A stretch of 64,000 bases of DNA from Rehmannia glutinosa (lineage: Eukaryota; Streptophyta; Magnoliopsida; Lamiales; Orobanchaceae), in the NCBI GenBank assembly GCA_016081115.2, contig CM071932.1, positions 54,014,659 to 54,078,658 on the forward strand. Reading direction: 5' to 3'. Positions 11,698-24,257 of the stretch are shown here, piece after piece (within the stretch, counting starts at the first letter, position 1; every line of letters begins with the position of its first letter). Made by a program: the position numbers and the translations under genes. A model generated the notes under the pieces. That model had not been told where the DNA came from, did no database searches, and saw only the letters and a program-made list of their open reading frames with translations.

Positions 11698-12331
11698 TGT
11701 TGACGTGCGTTTTGGTCAACAAGTAGAAATATGTAAAAGATTTAACACGTGGAAATGAAAACGCGTGCGTAACGTACATTTATTTCTCGGCTAATTATGC
11801 CTTTTTTGTATTTGGCCGAGCCTAATATTGGGGTCGGTCTTTTTGTAATTTTTCCCTCCTTTTCTTTCTCTTTTCCTTTTTAGCCTTTTTATACCCCTTT
11901 TGAGTAAGTGGGTTTATAATAGTCACCTTTGCACTAACTATTCATTAATTAATAAAATAGCTAAAAAAAAACGACACATGTCCCTCTATAGTTGTGCATG
12001 TCACCAAAACTTGCCACTTGTCGACTTCTCTTCATAATTCTCGACGTGTGGCGCTTTAAATACCAATAAAGTGTCAAGCATGGGCATGTGTTTATTTTTA
12101 CGGTTGCGCGCGTGCGTTTCATTTCAAACTTGGGCTCGGGGCTCGGTGAGCGTGTTGCGGTTGGGCTCGTGAGTCGTTGGGCTCGTTAGCCGTTGGGCTC
12201 GTGAGCGGCGAGCCTAATTCGTGACGTGTTGTCGTACATCATCGTTTGACGTCACCCGAAGGTACCTATTCGAATATGTGTCAGACTGATGACGTGGATT
12301 AGTTTCTCACAGCTCGGCTCGGGTATCATCA
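11698..12331 (-). repeat. 5' LTR of the Tat-like element
   Basis: Mate of 1,511-2,148, bounded on the right by the duplicated target aaagg. A minus-strand TATA box (GGTATAAAAAGG) lies at about 11,884-11,896 and would drive gag-pol. Confidence 0.9.
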
Positions 12332-12336
12332 AAAGG

Positions 12337-13499
12337 AAAAGACTGGTCTGAGGAATTGATTTGGATGAGGGGTATTGAATTGGCTTGAGAAGAGGATCAG
12401 TAAACTAGTCAGATAAGCTGGCCAAAATTTTGAGGGCAAACATATAATTTCTTGAAAAAGGGAGTCTGAAACTCTGAATTTCTAAAACCCCCAGAATAAT
12501 ACAACACCAAAAAAAAAAAACCCAAAACTTCCACCCCTTCCCCAGAAACCATACCACATGCCCCTGCCCCCTTTCTTTCTTCTTTGCTCTTTTTTTTTTT
12601 TTTTTTTTTTTTTAACCTCCATTCCCAAATTCTCCTGCAACTCCCGTCACCAAATCTCTCTCCTATCTTTTCTCTTTTTTTTTTTCTCCTTCAAATCCCC
12701 AAGACCCATCTTGAATAAACCAACCCCTCAATTAATCCCCCCTGCCGTCAACACCCAGCGCGTATCGAACACCCCTCCACAACTCATTCCACCCTCCGAT
12801 GGACGGCGACCCGGGGATGGCTGGCGCGAGGAGCGACAACGGTCACTGGTCCTTCTCCACTTCTTCTTCTTCTTTAATAATTATTTTGGGGATTTTGGCT
12901 TTGAGATGGTGACTGATTTATGTGGGCTTGAAACTGGAGGGTTGATCGGAATTTTATTTCCGGTGTGATACCGTGGGTGGACTATGGAGGACCGAAATTT
13001 CTGACTTTGGTTGTTCGGCGTGAACAAGAAACAGTAGCAGCAGAGAATTTAATTTTTTTTTGAACTAGGTATTTACCTTGACTCGATTTTTGGTAGAAGC
13101 CGGTGGTAAAAAAATTTTCGAAGGAGGAGACTGTGTATTTATAGGGTGAAATTCTGGAGTTTGAAATAAGTAGGGTATGTTAGTGATAAGGTAAAATATC
13201 AAATATTTTAGGGGTTGAGTTCTATCTCTAATTGAACTTTTTTAAAAAAAGAATATCTGGGTTTGAAATAGGATAATTATCAATTATGTTATCTATCTAA
13301 ATACAATAAAATAAAATAAAGAATTATTTAAAACTAAGAAAATAATTATTCTTAATAAGATAATTAAATTAATAAAAAGAATGTTAATAATGTAAATATA
13401 TATAAAAATTGGATATTGCAAATTTTGTCTGCAAAAGAAGGATCAAAACATCTTCAAAAATGGTTAACAAATGTAAAGCCTTAATTTCCTGATAAGTGG
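12337..13499. other. No gene supported; poly-T and CT-rich tracts
   Basis: Low-complexity poly-T runs (about 12,590-12,614 and 12,670-12,685) and CT/CTT-rich stretches surround a short GC-rich patch near 12,780-12,840. The 136-residue plus-strand ORF here is mostly Phe from poly-T and is not convincing. AT-rich sequence follows from 13,130. Confidence 0.5.
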
Positions 13500-14022
13500 T
13501 GCTGCAACAGATAGAATTTGCTATCAAAAGTCTATAGCGACTGGTCGCTATGTTTAAAATTCGAAATTTTAAATCGTTGAATAAAGTTTTGACACAGGAT
13601 GACAGAGGGCGACTTGTCATTGTCTATAGCAATCGGTCACTGTACCACATGTCCACAGTGACCAGTTGCTATGAATAGTGATTGTTTGCCCGAGAAATAG
13701 AGAAGAAGACCAAAAATATTCAAAGCTTCAGGCACCGGTCGCCATCTAGGGTGACCGGTCGCCCTCCATGTAAAATTTTCTCTGTTCTGTTTCAAGTTTT
13801 AAAATATAAAGGTACGAGTCGCCCTACTATAGTGACCGTCGCCCTCTTCACAGAGAAGATGTCCAATTTTTATCAAAGATAAAGTTTAAGAAGTACTTCA
13901 AATACTTAGTGAAAATCGAGGAAAATGAATTGAAGTATTTGGACAACTTTTAGAAATATTGTTTTGATTTAAAATACATTTATATGATATCATCAAAATC
14001 AAATAAAAACTTTGTTCTAACA
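13500..14022 (-). repeat. LTR-A copy 2, old remnant
   Basis: On the minus strand it begins TGTTAGAACAAAG at 14,022 and follows the LTR-A layout: GTTGTCCAAATACTTC, a long AT segment, then clustered GACCGGTCG-like motifs (about 13,545-13,850) with many substitutions. The U5 half is not recognisable, so the copy is truncated. It is the most diverged of the LTR-A copies here. Confidence 0.65.
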
Positions 14023-15076
14023 TATATTACTGAGGTAAATATTAATTAAATTTATTATTTTATGAATAAAAATTTGAAAAAAAAAGATAAATACATGTAT
14101 ATGACTATATTCACATCATAGTTTATAAATTTCTTTTAAATTGATGTAGTAAAGTGAAATTGTGTAAAGTTCATATGACAAATTGAAATTCTTAACAAAG
14201 TTCATATGGTAAAGTGTAACAATTTCTATTTAAATTTTTGGCAAAGACAATTTTGTCTACTCGTGGAGGGGCTCGCGCTAGAATATTCTGAGAATATTCC
14301 ACCGGCAATGGCCGTTGTATGATGAAGTGCCAAACTTGGGTAGTATGTATTGTAAAATGTAAATAAAATTAGTTTATACGGTAAATTACAAAAAAAAACG
14401 CATAGTTTGAAGGACTTGGTATTTTTTCCTTTTTGTTTTTGTGAGAAAGCGAAACACAATAATTTGACTTACATAGTTTACCGAAAGTAAAACTATAATA
14501 AAAAAATAGAAATAAAAGTTGAAATATATTATGACATATAATTACTTGGCAAAAATAGGAAAAAAATAAAAAACATGACAATTAATTTACGCTAAAACAT
14601 TTTCTTTTGGTTCATTTTCTTCACCGGCATATTAATTTGCGTGGTGGGTCTGGTCAGAGTTTGGTGGAAGCAGACGGCGGGCAGCAGCTCTTTGACTTCC
14701 CGCCACACTGTTTTTTTTCTCCAACAGTCTGCCGATGTTTATTATTATTATTATTATTATTATTTCAAATTCATCACGAGTCCGTAGTATTCCACTACCT
14801 AACCCATTCCAAATCCCAAATACAGTGATTTACGAGCAAGTAATCATTTAACAATCCAATCTCTTGACTAGTCTCCTCTTTTCAACTTCAAAATCCAATT
14901 CATCTTCTCATTTCGTCAAAACCCACCAAGAATATCCGGTAAAGCGATGACCCGAATGATTTTTTTGTTCTTTTCCCATGATTTTACTTCATTTTAAGCA
15001 ATTTCTGGAATTAATTTCCACTCCAGGATATAATCAACTCATTGTACGAAAAATCCCTTTTTTTTTTAAGTAAGTT
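14023..15076 (+). other. Upstream region of the MACPF gene
   Basis: AT-rich with no coding sequence that I support. It contains a (TTA)n microsatellite at about 14,736-14,763. The stretch 14,830-15,076 is the likely core promoter and 5' UTR of the gene at 15,077, but I could not fix a TATA box with confidence. Confidence 0.4.
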
Positions 15077-18000
15077 ATGGCGAATAATAGTGGTGGTATT
15101 GGTAGTAAGAAAGAGACAGCACTGAGGCTGAGGGCGGCGGCGGAGGAGGCTGTACAGTGCATTGGGTTGGGCTACGATTTGACGCTGGACCTACGCTTGA
15201 AGTACTGCAAGAATCAGCGAAGTACGAAAGAGGGTTCGAGGCTGATCGCCATGGACGATGATCAGGTCAGAGATATCTCCGTCCCGGGGGGTATTTTGGT
15301 GCAAAATGTGCCCAAGTCTATTAACTGTGATAAAGGCGAGCGCATGCGCTTCAGCTCTGACGTTCTAGCTTTCCAGCAGGTACATATGGTTTCTAATTCA
15401 GCACAAGACCATGTCTGAATTTTTATTGGGAGTTTTCATTTGTAACTTATGGTCTTTAATGAATGAAACACGATGCTCTGTCTGAATGTAAGCTGAAATT
15501 TTCATTTTCATTAGGCATCGTAATATTGAAAATTTGGGTTGTGTGTTATATTAATGTGATGTAACATGATAAAAATTTAGGTTATTAAGTATATATGTGT
15601 ACGCCTGTGTCATGTAATGAGTTGAATTCTGATTTATAGGCTACTTCTGAGTCAAGTGGTAATAATTTTTATTTCACTCTGTAGATGTCAGAACAGTTCA
15701 ACCAGGAATTATCAATAGCAGGCAAAATTCCAACAGGCCATTTCAATGCAGCATTTGAATTTACGGGTTGTTGGCAGAAAGATGCTGCCTTCACAAAATC
15801 CCTTGCTTTCGATGGGGTGTTCATCACCCTCTACAGCATTGCATTAGAAAAGTCCCAAGTAACGCTCCGAGATCATGTCAAACAAGCAGTGCCGTCGTCA
15901 TGGGATCCAGCTGCATTGGCAAGGTGAACAGAAAATGTTACTTTCTACTTTTGCCACGCGTATCTTCTCAGTCTCAAATAATCATTGTCTACTCTTCCCT
16001 ATTTGAGCTTTTCTAGTTCTGTCCTGCCTAATTTCTCCCAGTTTGTAATCTTTCAATTGGCTTTGTGATTGATTTGTGAATACTCGGATATGTTTCTTCT
16101 TGTTTTCCAATGAACTAAGCCTGCAGTTTTCTCAATTATGTATTTGGTGACAACAATAGACAGTAACAATGCTTGCTTTAGGCTTTAAACCGTAAGTATG
16201 TGAAACAAAGCTCTGTGATTGAATTGTTACCTCTGGTAACAACTTACATTTTGTCTCTCTTGGGTCAAGGCTGCTTATATGCGTGGAACAGAGAAGTAGA
16301 AATTTAGTATTACAGGACCATATCACACTTTAGTTGTAATAAATCCAATATAGAGGTTCCGAGGCCATCCAAGAGTTCATTTTTGGTTTAGTTCAACGTG
16401 TTGATTTCCGAATATTTCAGCTTGGCAATATAGTAAATCCTTGCCGAATATAACATGACTACTCATGTTATTGTTCTGTTATTACTCCCATTTTGCTGGG
16501 ATATAGCAGTTGCAAATATGAAAACAAGAATGTTTTCATAGAGGTGCTGGAGTTAATGATGTAAAGCGCAATTCTACTCCATATCCATTTCTCTTGTTGC
16601 CACGATTTCCGGTTGTCTACATGAACAATTAGTTGCATTCCCCAACCCCCACCGCGGTTTTGGGTGGGAGTTTACATATCAGCTCTTTAAGGATCTTAAT
16701 TATTCAACTGCAATCAGTCCGTGTTCATCAATATCTGTCCTAACTTTTGATAATTTTATTCTAAAGTGAACTAATTTACATATACAGGTTTATTGAGAAA
16801 TATGGTACCCATATCATTGTTGGTGTGAAGATGGGGGGAAAGGATGTAGTATATGTAAAGCAGCAATATTCGTCGCCTCTCCAACCCATTGAGGTACAGA
16901 AAAGATTGAAGGACGTGGCAGACAAGAGGTTTAGTGATGCAAGTGAACAATCCAGCACGCATCCTGAGAAAGCTTATGGCAAGGAAATGGTTCGTTTCAC
17001 TGTTTTACATTTCTATCATCACGCGTTTACAAGCGTGTCTATTATTTTGGTACTCAAAATTTATTCCTTAGTCCATAGTTTCCTTGTAGATGAGGCCTTT
17101 GCTTTTACATCAAAGCGTCGTGCATTGAACGAATGATTATCAAATTTTGAAAAGGATTATCATGTGGCAGTGTCCTCATGTAAAAGGAAGCATGATATTT
17201 TGGCATGCTACGAGTGACCAATTTGTGGGAAATAGCATTTTCAAGGTTCCTGATTTGCTATAAGTTTGCAGAAGTGCGTAGAAGTGAGCCCCACACTAGT
17301 GCACAATCGTGCCAACCTTAATAAGAACAGTAGTAAGAGCATCCTGGAAGGCTTAAAAATGGTGTAATATGCAACAATGTAAGGATATATAAGTCACCAT
17401 GGCAACATCATTGTGATTCCTGAATTTTGGAAGATTGAGGAAGTTTACGAATTTAGCATGTCAATATCTCTTTTGCAACATCGAAGATTTCAGGTACCAT
17501 TGCTGAATAGGATTTTATAGTTGAAAATGCTGAAGAGATAGTAATTTGGGAAAAATGAGACACTACAGGGGTTGAAACCTATGATAGGGTGCCCTTTATG
17601 GGGGGGGGGGGCTCTGTCGTAGAACTTTCTGTCCAAAACATTAAGTATGATAATTAGGTTGTACTGTAAGTTGGTGTGGTTTTAGTGACATTGTTTACTG
17701 TCTTAACCCTCTGTTTAGTACATAAATTCAACTTTAATTACGTATTTGTGCTGAATTTTTTAATTGATCTTGAGGGACAAAGTCAAGTTGCATTAGAAAG
17801 TGTTGTCTCGTACTCATGGAATAGTGACGGAGAAGTAGCAGTTTGGCATGTAACTATATCCGTTGGCCTTGAAGATAAAGGAGAACTAGATAGAAACCTA
17901 TAAATTGTTTATGGTTTATTAGGATGGTTGTTGATGGAATTGATCCAAAGATTTTATCTAGTCAAGTATCTTTAAAATGTTTCCTCGATAACACTTTCAA

Positions 18001-21000
18001 TTTGCCTTTGAAAGCATATATTCAGTCGATTGAGCTCACTTCTCCTGTGAGCTGTTCTCACTTGGTTACCAGCTTGAGCTTTTATCTTCATTGGAGATAT
18101 TGTGAAATTATGTTTTGGAATGAGATAGAGTTCTTTCGCTACAATAAGGTCACCTCAAAATGACCAGGAATAATGGTATTTGTCGTGCCTGTATAAATTT
18201 TTGTTTTTTTTTTTTTGAGAATTCAGTTGGGTTTTGTTTAGTTAGTCATGTGAAGAATACTAATGCTCCAAGTTAATTGGTCACTTCTTTTTCCGGTTTT
18301 TCCCCCAATTCTCATATATGATCTTAGTAAATTCCAATACATATCATAATCTGCAACAAATTATTACTTTAATTATTTCCATTTTCAGCATGCGACCAAT
18401 GAAAGAGGATTTGCATTATTGGATCCCAGTACACCAAGTTTTCATTCTAGCCAAGAGGTAATAATTTTGCAAATTTAATTGATTCATTGATGGATGTTAG
18501 TAAGCGTCCATCATTTTTGGTGTTTGAATACTTGAATAAGCATTCCCGACTTGGGACTTGCACATATAAACTTTATATTGAACTTGATACCGTAACTCTA
18601 TGAACAACTATTGTTCTTTGGTTTTTTGCTTGGCTGATGTGCTTTTGCGCGAGTCACATTAACCTCGAACTTAATGCTTATTTTTATCGAAAAATTGCCA
18701 GGAAGTTACTTTCTTCTGGAGGAGGAGAGGTGGAAGCAACAATAGGAATATGCCTCATAGTAAGTGGTGTCAAACTGTTCCGATTGAGCCTGAAGTGATC
18801 TCAATGTCCTTTATTCCAATTTCATCACTCTTGAGTGGAATTGATGGGAGTGGATTCTTGGGTCATGCCATCAACCTATACTTGCGCTGTAAGTAATAAA
18901 TTTTATCATAGATAACTGACACCTATTTTTTCCTTTAAAAATTATTTAAGGGATAATTAGAAAAAGCCCTCAGGTTTTGGGCTAATTACAAAAAAAATCC
19001 AGAGATGTTTCAAAATTACAAGAAAACCTATCAGGTTTGGTTATGTCTTAAATTTAAGGAGATAACTGTAATATTTCTTTAGATATCAGGGTTTTTTTTG
19101 AATTGTTTTCTTCTTATGAAAGGAGAAAATGTAAGACGGAATCAAACCTCAACTTTTCTTTTGTAATTTTCAAAAACCTCTGGATTTTTTTGTAATTAGC
19201 CCGAACCTCAGGTTTTTTTTTTTGTGTAATTATCCCTTTATTTTAATTGACTCTTGGTATGTTTTATTAATGTGCTTTCTGAGAATGTCATCACAACTAA
19301 TTTCTCTGCAAACTTGAGTAGATAATGAAGTCCCGAGTTACACTTCCAGGGAACCACTTCTCGTGTCAACGCTGCAAACATTAAATGCTCTTTCTAAAAT
19401 TTTATTTAATAACATGCCAGAGCAGTTTTAAAATAGTCAAAATTTTGTGTAAAATTAGCAAGCTTTAGTCTATTTTAGTCTCTTGGCTTGTGAATCTTAA
19501 GCAGAGCGTTGTAATAAACACAGTTGCTATCTTACTGTCATCACTGAAACGTGAATCTATGTACCAGAGTGAACAGCATTCTTATGGAATTCAAAAACGT
19601 TGTCTTTAATCGCTTAAACTTTTTCCACCGCTTTCAGATAAGCCACCTATAGAAGAACTTCATCAGTTTTTGGAATTCCAACTTCCAAGACAATGGGCAC
19701 CTGTATTCGGTGATGTTCCCCTTGGTCCTGATAGAAAGCAGCAAGGCGCTGCATCTTTGCAGTTCAGTTTGATGGGTCCCAAGCTTTACGTTAATACTGA
19801 TGAGGTAAGTTAAAACAAATAAGACTTCTCTCTGTTTTGAGTCAATGGTCAGAGAGTGCATGCAGTTATGAATGTAAACAATGTCACTTCACGCAAAATC
19901 TTTCCATCATTGTTCAAAAGGCTATAGTCTTCCTATTCCTATGTGCTATTTAATCAGCTTCCCTCTTCTTTCAAGAGAATCCATCAGTGAATAAAATGCT
20001 CTTCGAGCAGAGTTAAAACAACCTTATTGTTAGCTTTGAAAATTTTAATTTCTTTTGTGCATATAAGTTCCGTGATGTTTCTGGTGCAAATTTTCAGAAC
20101 CAATTTTGATCTGTGTACGACTGTTTCATAGCAGGTTTAAAGGAATCTCTCTCTCCCAACTCCTTGAGCATTTAACGAAAAACAAGATAAAGGTTGATCA
20201 TGCATCAAAAAGAAAGAAAAATGTCTAACAATCTGCAATAACTAATGCAATATATATAATGAGAATGCCATAGAGCAGGGAAGGAGGGTCCAGAATCTTG
20301 TTTATCCTCAGCCCTTTGAAGCTGCGAGGATATCATTTAGAGGAAAAAGAATAACCTGAAAAGTGCCAGAAAAAGATTTAAGTATTTCAATTATCATTCA
20401 GACCACTAAGTCGAAAAGATCATATATTTGTATTCAATGGCGTAGCCAGGGCACGATAATGCGGTGGGCCGATACACGAAAGTTGGGTGGGCCAGATAGA
20501 AAACCCAAGAAAAATCATAAAAATCCTGACTAAAAAATTTTTAAAAAAAGAAAATTGCTTAGTAATATTTTTTTCTTTAAAAGAGGGTGGGCCGGGGCCC
20601 AGGTTAGCCCCCCAGCTATGCTACTGTTTGTATTGTAAGAAGACAAATTAATGAGAATAGGTGAAAGAGAAGAATAGTTTTTAACACTCATAATTTAATT
20701 ATTCAGAAATGATAATGGTGGGAAAAAGTTGCGGCATTATTGTTGATTTCTGTTAGATACTGGACGTGGTTGATGTAGATTTAAAAAGTAGATTTCTTAA
20801 AACAAAATATAGATTTCTTAATCTAAATCATGTTTGTGTGTTCAAAATGTAGATTTCTTAAATCAAATATTGCCTATAAACTTAATCATGGAGGTGACAT
20901 GCACTGACACGTCTTAAGAAATTTGTAAATGTGTAGTTTCATTGTTGATGAGATTTCTAGCACCCTAAAATTTGTCAGCCATATTACAACAGAGATTATA

Positions 21001-22135
21001 CATTTCAGGCCATAGCTGGCGATCGGATATAGTGACTCACTTGTCTAGTCTTGCATCTTAGTTGCTTAGATCAGAATAAATTGATGTGGATTCTGAGTTC
21101 TTTATTACAATACTGTTGGAGCTAACCTTTGAACATCAATACTGATACATCATATGACATTCCCAAGAGATGGGTAGGCATATATCCGTTGCAGCTTACA
21201 TAAATTACCTTCTTATATTCAAGTTTGAGAACTTCATTACCCATGTCTCAGTATTATATGACATTTGAGAAAGTGGATTGTGCCTCATACTTATTCATCC
21301 ACTTTGTATAGTGGCTGGACATATGTTTAGATTATAATCTCTTATATATGTGAAATGTGATGTATTTATTGATTTGTTGGGACCTAATCATTCTTCGTTC
21401 TAAATAAACCATATGTAAATTTAGCACGGTGGCTAAAACTTATTTGGACAGGTGGATGCGGGAAATAAACCGGTAACTGGCCTGCGGCTGTATTTGGAAG
21501 GAAAGAGAAGTAATTGCCTAGCAATCCATTTGCAGCACCTGTCCTCCTTGCCAAAAAGTTTTCAACTTCGCAACGAGTCAGGCGAAAAAAATAACCACTC
21601 TTCTGACCGTAGATATTATGAGAAGGTCCAGTGGAAGAGCTTTTCACATGTATGCACAGTCCCTGTTGAGTCTGACGATGATCTCTCCATAGTCACGGGG
21701 GCACATTTTGAAGTTAAGGACTCTGGTATGAAAAACGTTCTATTTTTACGCCTCCATTTCTCCAAAGTTATCGGTGCAACAGCCGTGAAGAAATCCGAGT
21801 GGGATGGTTCTCCTGCCCTGGCTCAAAAATCGGGAATTATATCAACTTTAATAAGTAGTCGTTTCTCGACTGGACAGAAACCTGCTCCAAAGCCTTCCGA
21901 TGTTAACATCAACTCTGCTTTATATCCTGAAGGCCCTCCAATGCCTGCACAAACTCTTAAACTTCTGAGGTTTGTCGACACGACGGAGATGACGAGGGGC
22001 CCACAGGACTCACCCGGGTACTGGGTCGTCTCGGGTGCCCGGCTTGTAGTCGACAATGGCAAAATATGTCTTCGTGTTAAGTATTCTCTATTAGCTGTGA
22101 TTTTGCAGGATGAGGAGGTACTATTGCAGCGATAA
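15077..22135 (+). CDS. MACPF domain-containing protein, NSL1/CAD1-type family, seven exons
   Basis: The inferred exons are 15,077-15,379, 15,685-15,923, 16,788-16,989, 18,389-18,457, 18,702-18,888, 19,638-19,804 and 21,452-22,135. All junctions are GT-AG and phases agree, giving 1,851 nt (616 residues), close to the roughly 600 of plant relatives. The start ATG opens an Ala-rich helix followed by 'IGLGYDLTLDLRLKYCK', typical of the family N-terminus. The MACPF signature Y-G-T-H-I-I-V-G-V-K-M-G-G lies at about residues 186-198 in exon 3. There is no signal peptide, so the protein is probably cytosolic or peripheral. Arabidopsis members (NSL1, CAD1) restrain salicylic-acid-linked immunity and cell death; which member this equals is not decided here. 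The frame is intact, so the gene is probably functional. Introns 5 and 6 hold MITEs. Confidence 0.9.
18950..19236. mobile_element. MITE in intron 5 of the MACPF gene
   Basis: A 287-bp inverted-repeat element runs from GGGATAATTAG to TAATTATCCC. The arms contain CCTCAGGTT..GGGCTAATTACAAAAAA in opposite orientations. It is flanked by an imperfect 9-bp duplication (attatttaa / tttatttta, 7 of 9 match), which would suit the Mutator superfamily. Confidence 0.7.
20435..20626. mobile_element. hAT-type MITE in intron 6 of the MACPF gene
   Basis: A 192-bp element has termini CAATGGCGTAGCCAGGG and, inverted, CAGTAGCATAGCTGGGG. It is flanked by a perfect 8-bp duplication tttgtatt (20,427-20,434 and 20,627-20,634). 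Eight-base duplications and CA-starting TIRs fit hAT. Confidence 0.8.
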
Positions 22136-22434
22136 TTGTGTTTGTAAAAGAAGTATACAGAGTAGGCATGAGATGATTAGTGGTATGGTTTTTGAAGCAT
22201 TCTTTTGGCTTGTCTCAGTGTTAAGTTCTTGTGTATCATATCATTCTCCCTGTTAAACTTTAGGAGTGTTTGAATGTGAGTGTGAGTTTTCTCTGTATAT
22301 TTGTGCTACTTTGTGGTTGCTACTATGGTGGTCTGTGATCATTATTTAGGGTTTGGTGTAAATTATTAAAAGAAAAATTGATAAGGTTAGCCATATTTTT
22401 CAATGTGCATTCAGCTTTTCTCAATAATCATGTT
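22136..22434 (+). other. 3' UTR and downstream flank of the MACPF gene
   Basis: T-rich sequence after the stop codon. I see no separate gene. A polyadenylation site is expected here but cannot be fixed from sequence alone. Confidence 0.4.
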
Positions 22435-22715
22435 TAAGCCTGCTCATAATGACCCATAAACCACCAGACTCACCAGGGGTGTAAACGACATTTGATGAGT
22501 GATATTAAGGGGAAAAAATGGGCTGAAATCTTGGTTTGAGTTTTTGCAGGCCTGAGGATAACCCAATGCCAGGGCTCCCCTCTGGATAAACAATCCAATG
22601 GTGGCTTGATAAAGACAGGGCCCATAAACCATTAAGGGCTGAGTCCAAGTCTGCAAACACCTGTCTCCATTGGATAATATATTTTTTCGTACCGAACCCC
22701 ATTCCCCAAACGAGC
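22435..22715. repeat. Probable dispersed repeat, class undetermined
   Basis: The block is more GC-rich than its surroundings. Its right end reads, inverted, GGGCTCGTTTGGGGAATGGG, a terminus style common in plant MITEs. I could not find a convincing matching left terminus or target duplication. Confidence 0.35.
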
Positions 22716-22954
22716 CCTCGATGCTAATGTACAGTAGCTAGTTTCATGGCATACAGTTTCTACATGACCATAACATGGATATTAAAAAAATCATATGGCA
22801 ATGAGGATCACCTTGAAGGATGGCAATCTTATTTACAATTACTTTAAAATGAATAAAGAAAATCAAAAACTGTTCAATCTAAATCCTTAAATCCACTTCC
22901 ACTAATCAATAGAAGCTTGGAACTGGCCATAAAATCCAGGATACATCATACATA

Positions 22955-23247
22955 ATAATTACAAAAACAGCCCTAAGGTTCGGCTAATTACAAAAAAAAA
23001 AAAAAAAACCAATGATTTTTGAAAATTACAAAAAAACCTTTAGGTTTGAGGCATCTTACATTTTCCCCTTCTATGTCCATTTTTTTTTTAAATTTTCCTT
23101 ACATTTATCAAAATATTACAGTTACCCTCTTAAATTTAAGACAATCAAAATTCAATGTTTTTTTGTTATTTTCAAAAATCTCTTTATTTTTTTTTTTTGT
23201 AATTAGCCCAAGCTTTAATCTTTTTTTTTTTTTTTTGTAAATATCCC
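22955..23247. mobile_element. MITE, second copy of the GGGATAATTAC type
   Basis: Same layout as 18,950-19,236: ATAATTACAAAAACAGCCCT on the left, inverted TTTGTAAATATCCC on the right, with poly-A/poly-T runs in the arms. The left tip is eroded and the target duplication unclear. Confidence 0.6.
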
Positions 23248-24209
23248 TACATATATATAAGACTGACAATTTTAGGGGCTCTGAGATGGTGAATTTTCAA
23301 GCTGTTATTGCATGTTTACTACTATGATTTGAGTAATCAAATTTCTATTACTATATTTTATCATCCCCTATTAATATTCTAAATAAGCAAGTACCCCCAA
23401 TAACAAATTTCATTCCTGATTCCAAGTTCTATTATACGCATAGCACACTCGTCATCAAATTAAGAAATTGGCATGTAAGTTAACGTTTTAGATGAAACAA
23501 CACAATTTCTAAATCCAAAATCCTCAAAAAAGGTCAGCAATGAAGAAAAACTGAATATATTCAGTACAACAAAAATTTAAAATGAAAAGCAAGCTGATTC
23601 AGATTGACCTTAATAGTGTCAAGTTCAATTCTCTCTAATATGTCCGTGTCAAAAACTTGTCTATTATCAAGTTATTACCCCTAATTTTCGTTTCTTTGGC
23701 CCACAATTGCGGTTAGGTTTGGAAATTAAAGCTATTTCAAACAAGGAGCCAAAAAAGAAGATTTAAATAGGTCAACACATACAATTGGGCTCGAACCAAA
23801 GTAATTTAAGGTGACATGCAGCAAATGACCAAACAAGAGTCTAAGAAATTAAAACTTGTGAACACATTAAGCAATAGAAGAGAATGAAAACTAGTGGACA
23901 AAGTCATATCTAAGAAACATGCTTCAAAAATGGCTGCTTTTAATTAGTTTATATTTTTTTGCTTAGACATCAAACATGAAAGTTTCGAATTCGAGGATTA
24001 AAAGTCATCCAATTCTTAAACTTTCTTTTGGTCTAATTATCTTAATTAACATATATAGATTTCAAAGTTTATGTTTGAACAGTTCCTATAATTTGATTGA
24101 TTAGTAGAAGTTTGTTCCTTTCTAGATAAACATGCTTGATGGAAATTTTGTTAATTAAATCCAAATCTATATTTTTTGGCTTGTTTGACTCAATCTTTTT
24201 AGATAAGTC

Positions 24210-24213
<4 letters not shown>
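23248..24213. other. Intergenic, no gene seen
   Basis: AT-rich sequence without a supported coding region, RNA gene or recognisable repeat. Confidence 0.5.

Positions 24214-24254
<41 letters not shown>
24214..24254. repeat. (AT)n microsatellite at the left end of the MULE
   Basis: About 20 AT dinucleotides directly abut the left end of the Mutator-like element. A matching (TA)n tract lies at its right end (42,438-42,470). Confidence 0.9.

Positions 24255-24257
<3 letters not shown>

Larger units (their letters stand above)
1511..12331 (-). mobile_element. Ty3/gypsy LTR retrotransposon, Tat-like, full length but decayed
   Basis: Two 634-638 bp direct repeats (1,511-2,148 and 11,698-12,331) begin TG and end CA, and are flanked by the 5-bp target duplication aaagg (1,506-1,510 and 12,332-12,336). 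On the minus strand the order is 5' LTR, PBS, gag, protease, RT, RNase H, integrase, minisatellite, antisense ORF, PPT, 3' LTR. Integrase downstream of RT defines Ty3/gypsy. The large region between integrase and the 3' LTR with an extra reverse-oriented ORF is typical of the Tat group. All pol domains carry stops and frameshifts, so the copy cannot move by itself. The LTRs differ by many small indels, indicating an old insertion. Confidence 0.9.

Noticed and set aside
12558..12968. 136-residue plus-strand ORF
   Set aside because: The translation is dominated by poly-T derived Phe and CT-repeat residues. No domain, intron signals or homologous pattern.
17600..17612. G-run in MACPF intron 3 as a possible regulatory element
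   Set aside because: A lone mononucleotide run within an intron; possible sequencing length error and no flanking structure.
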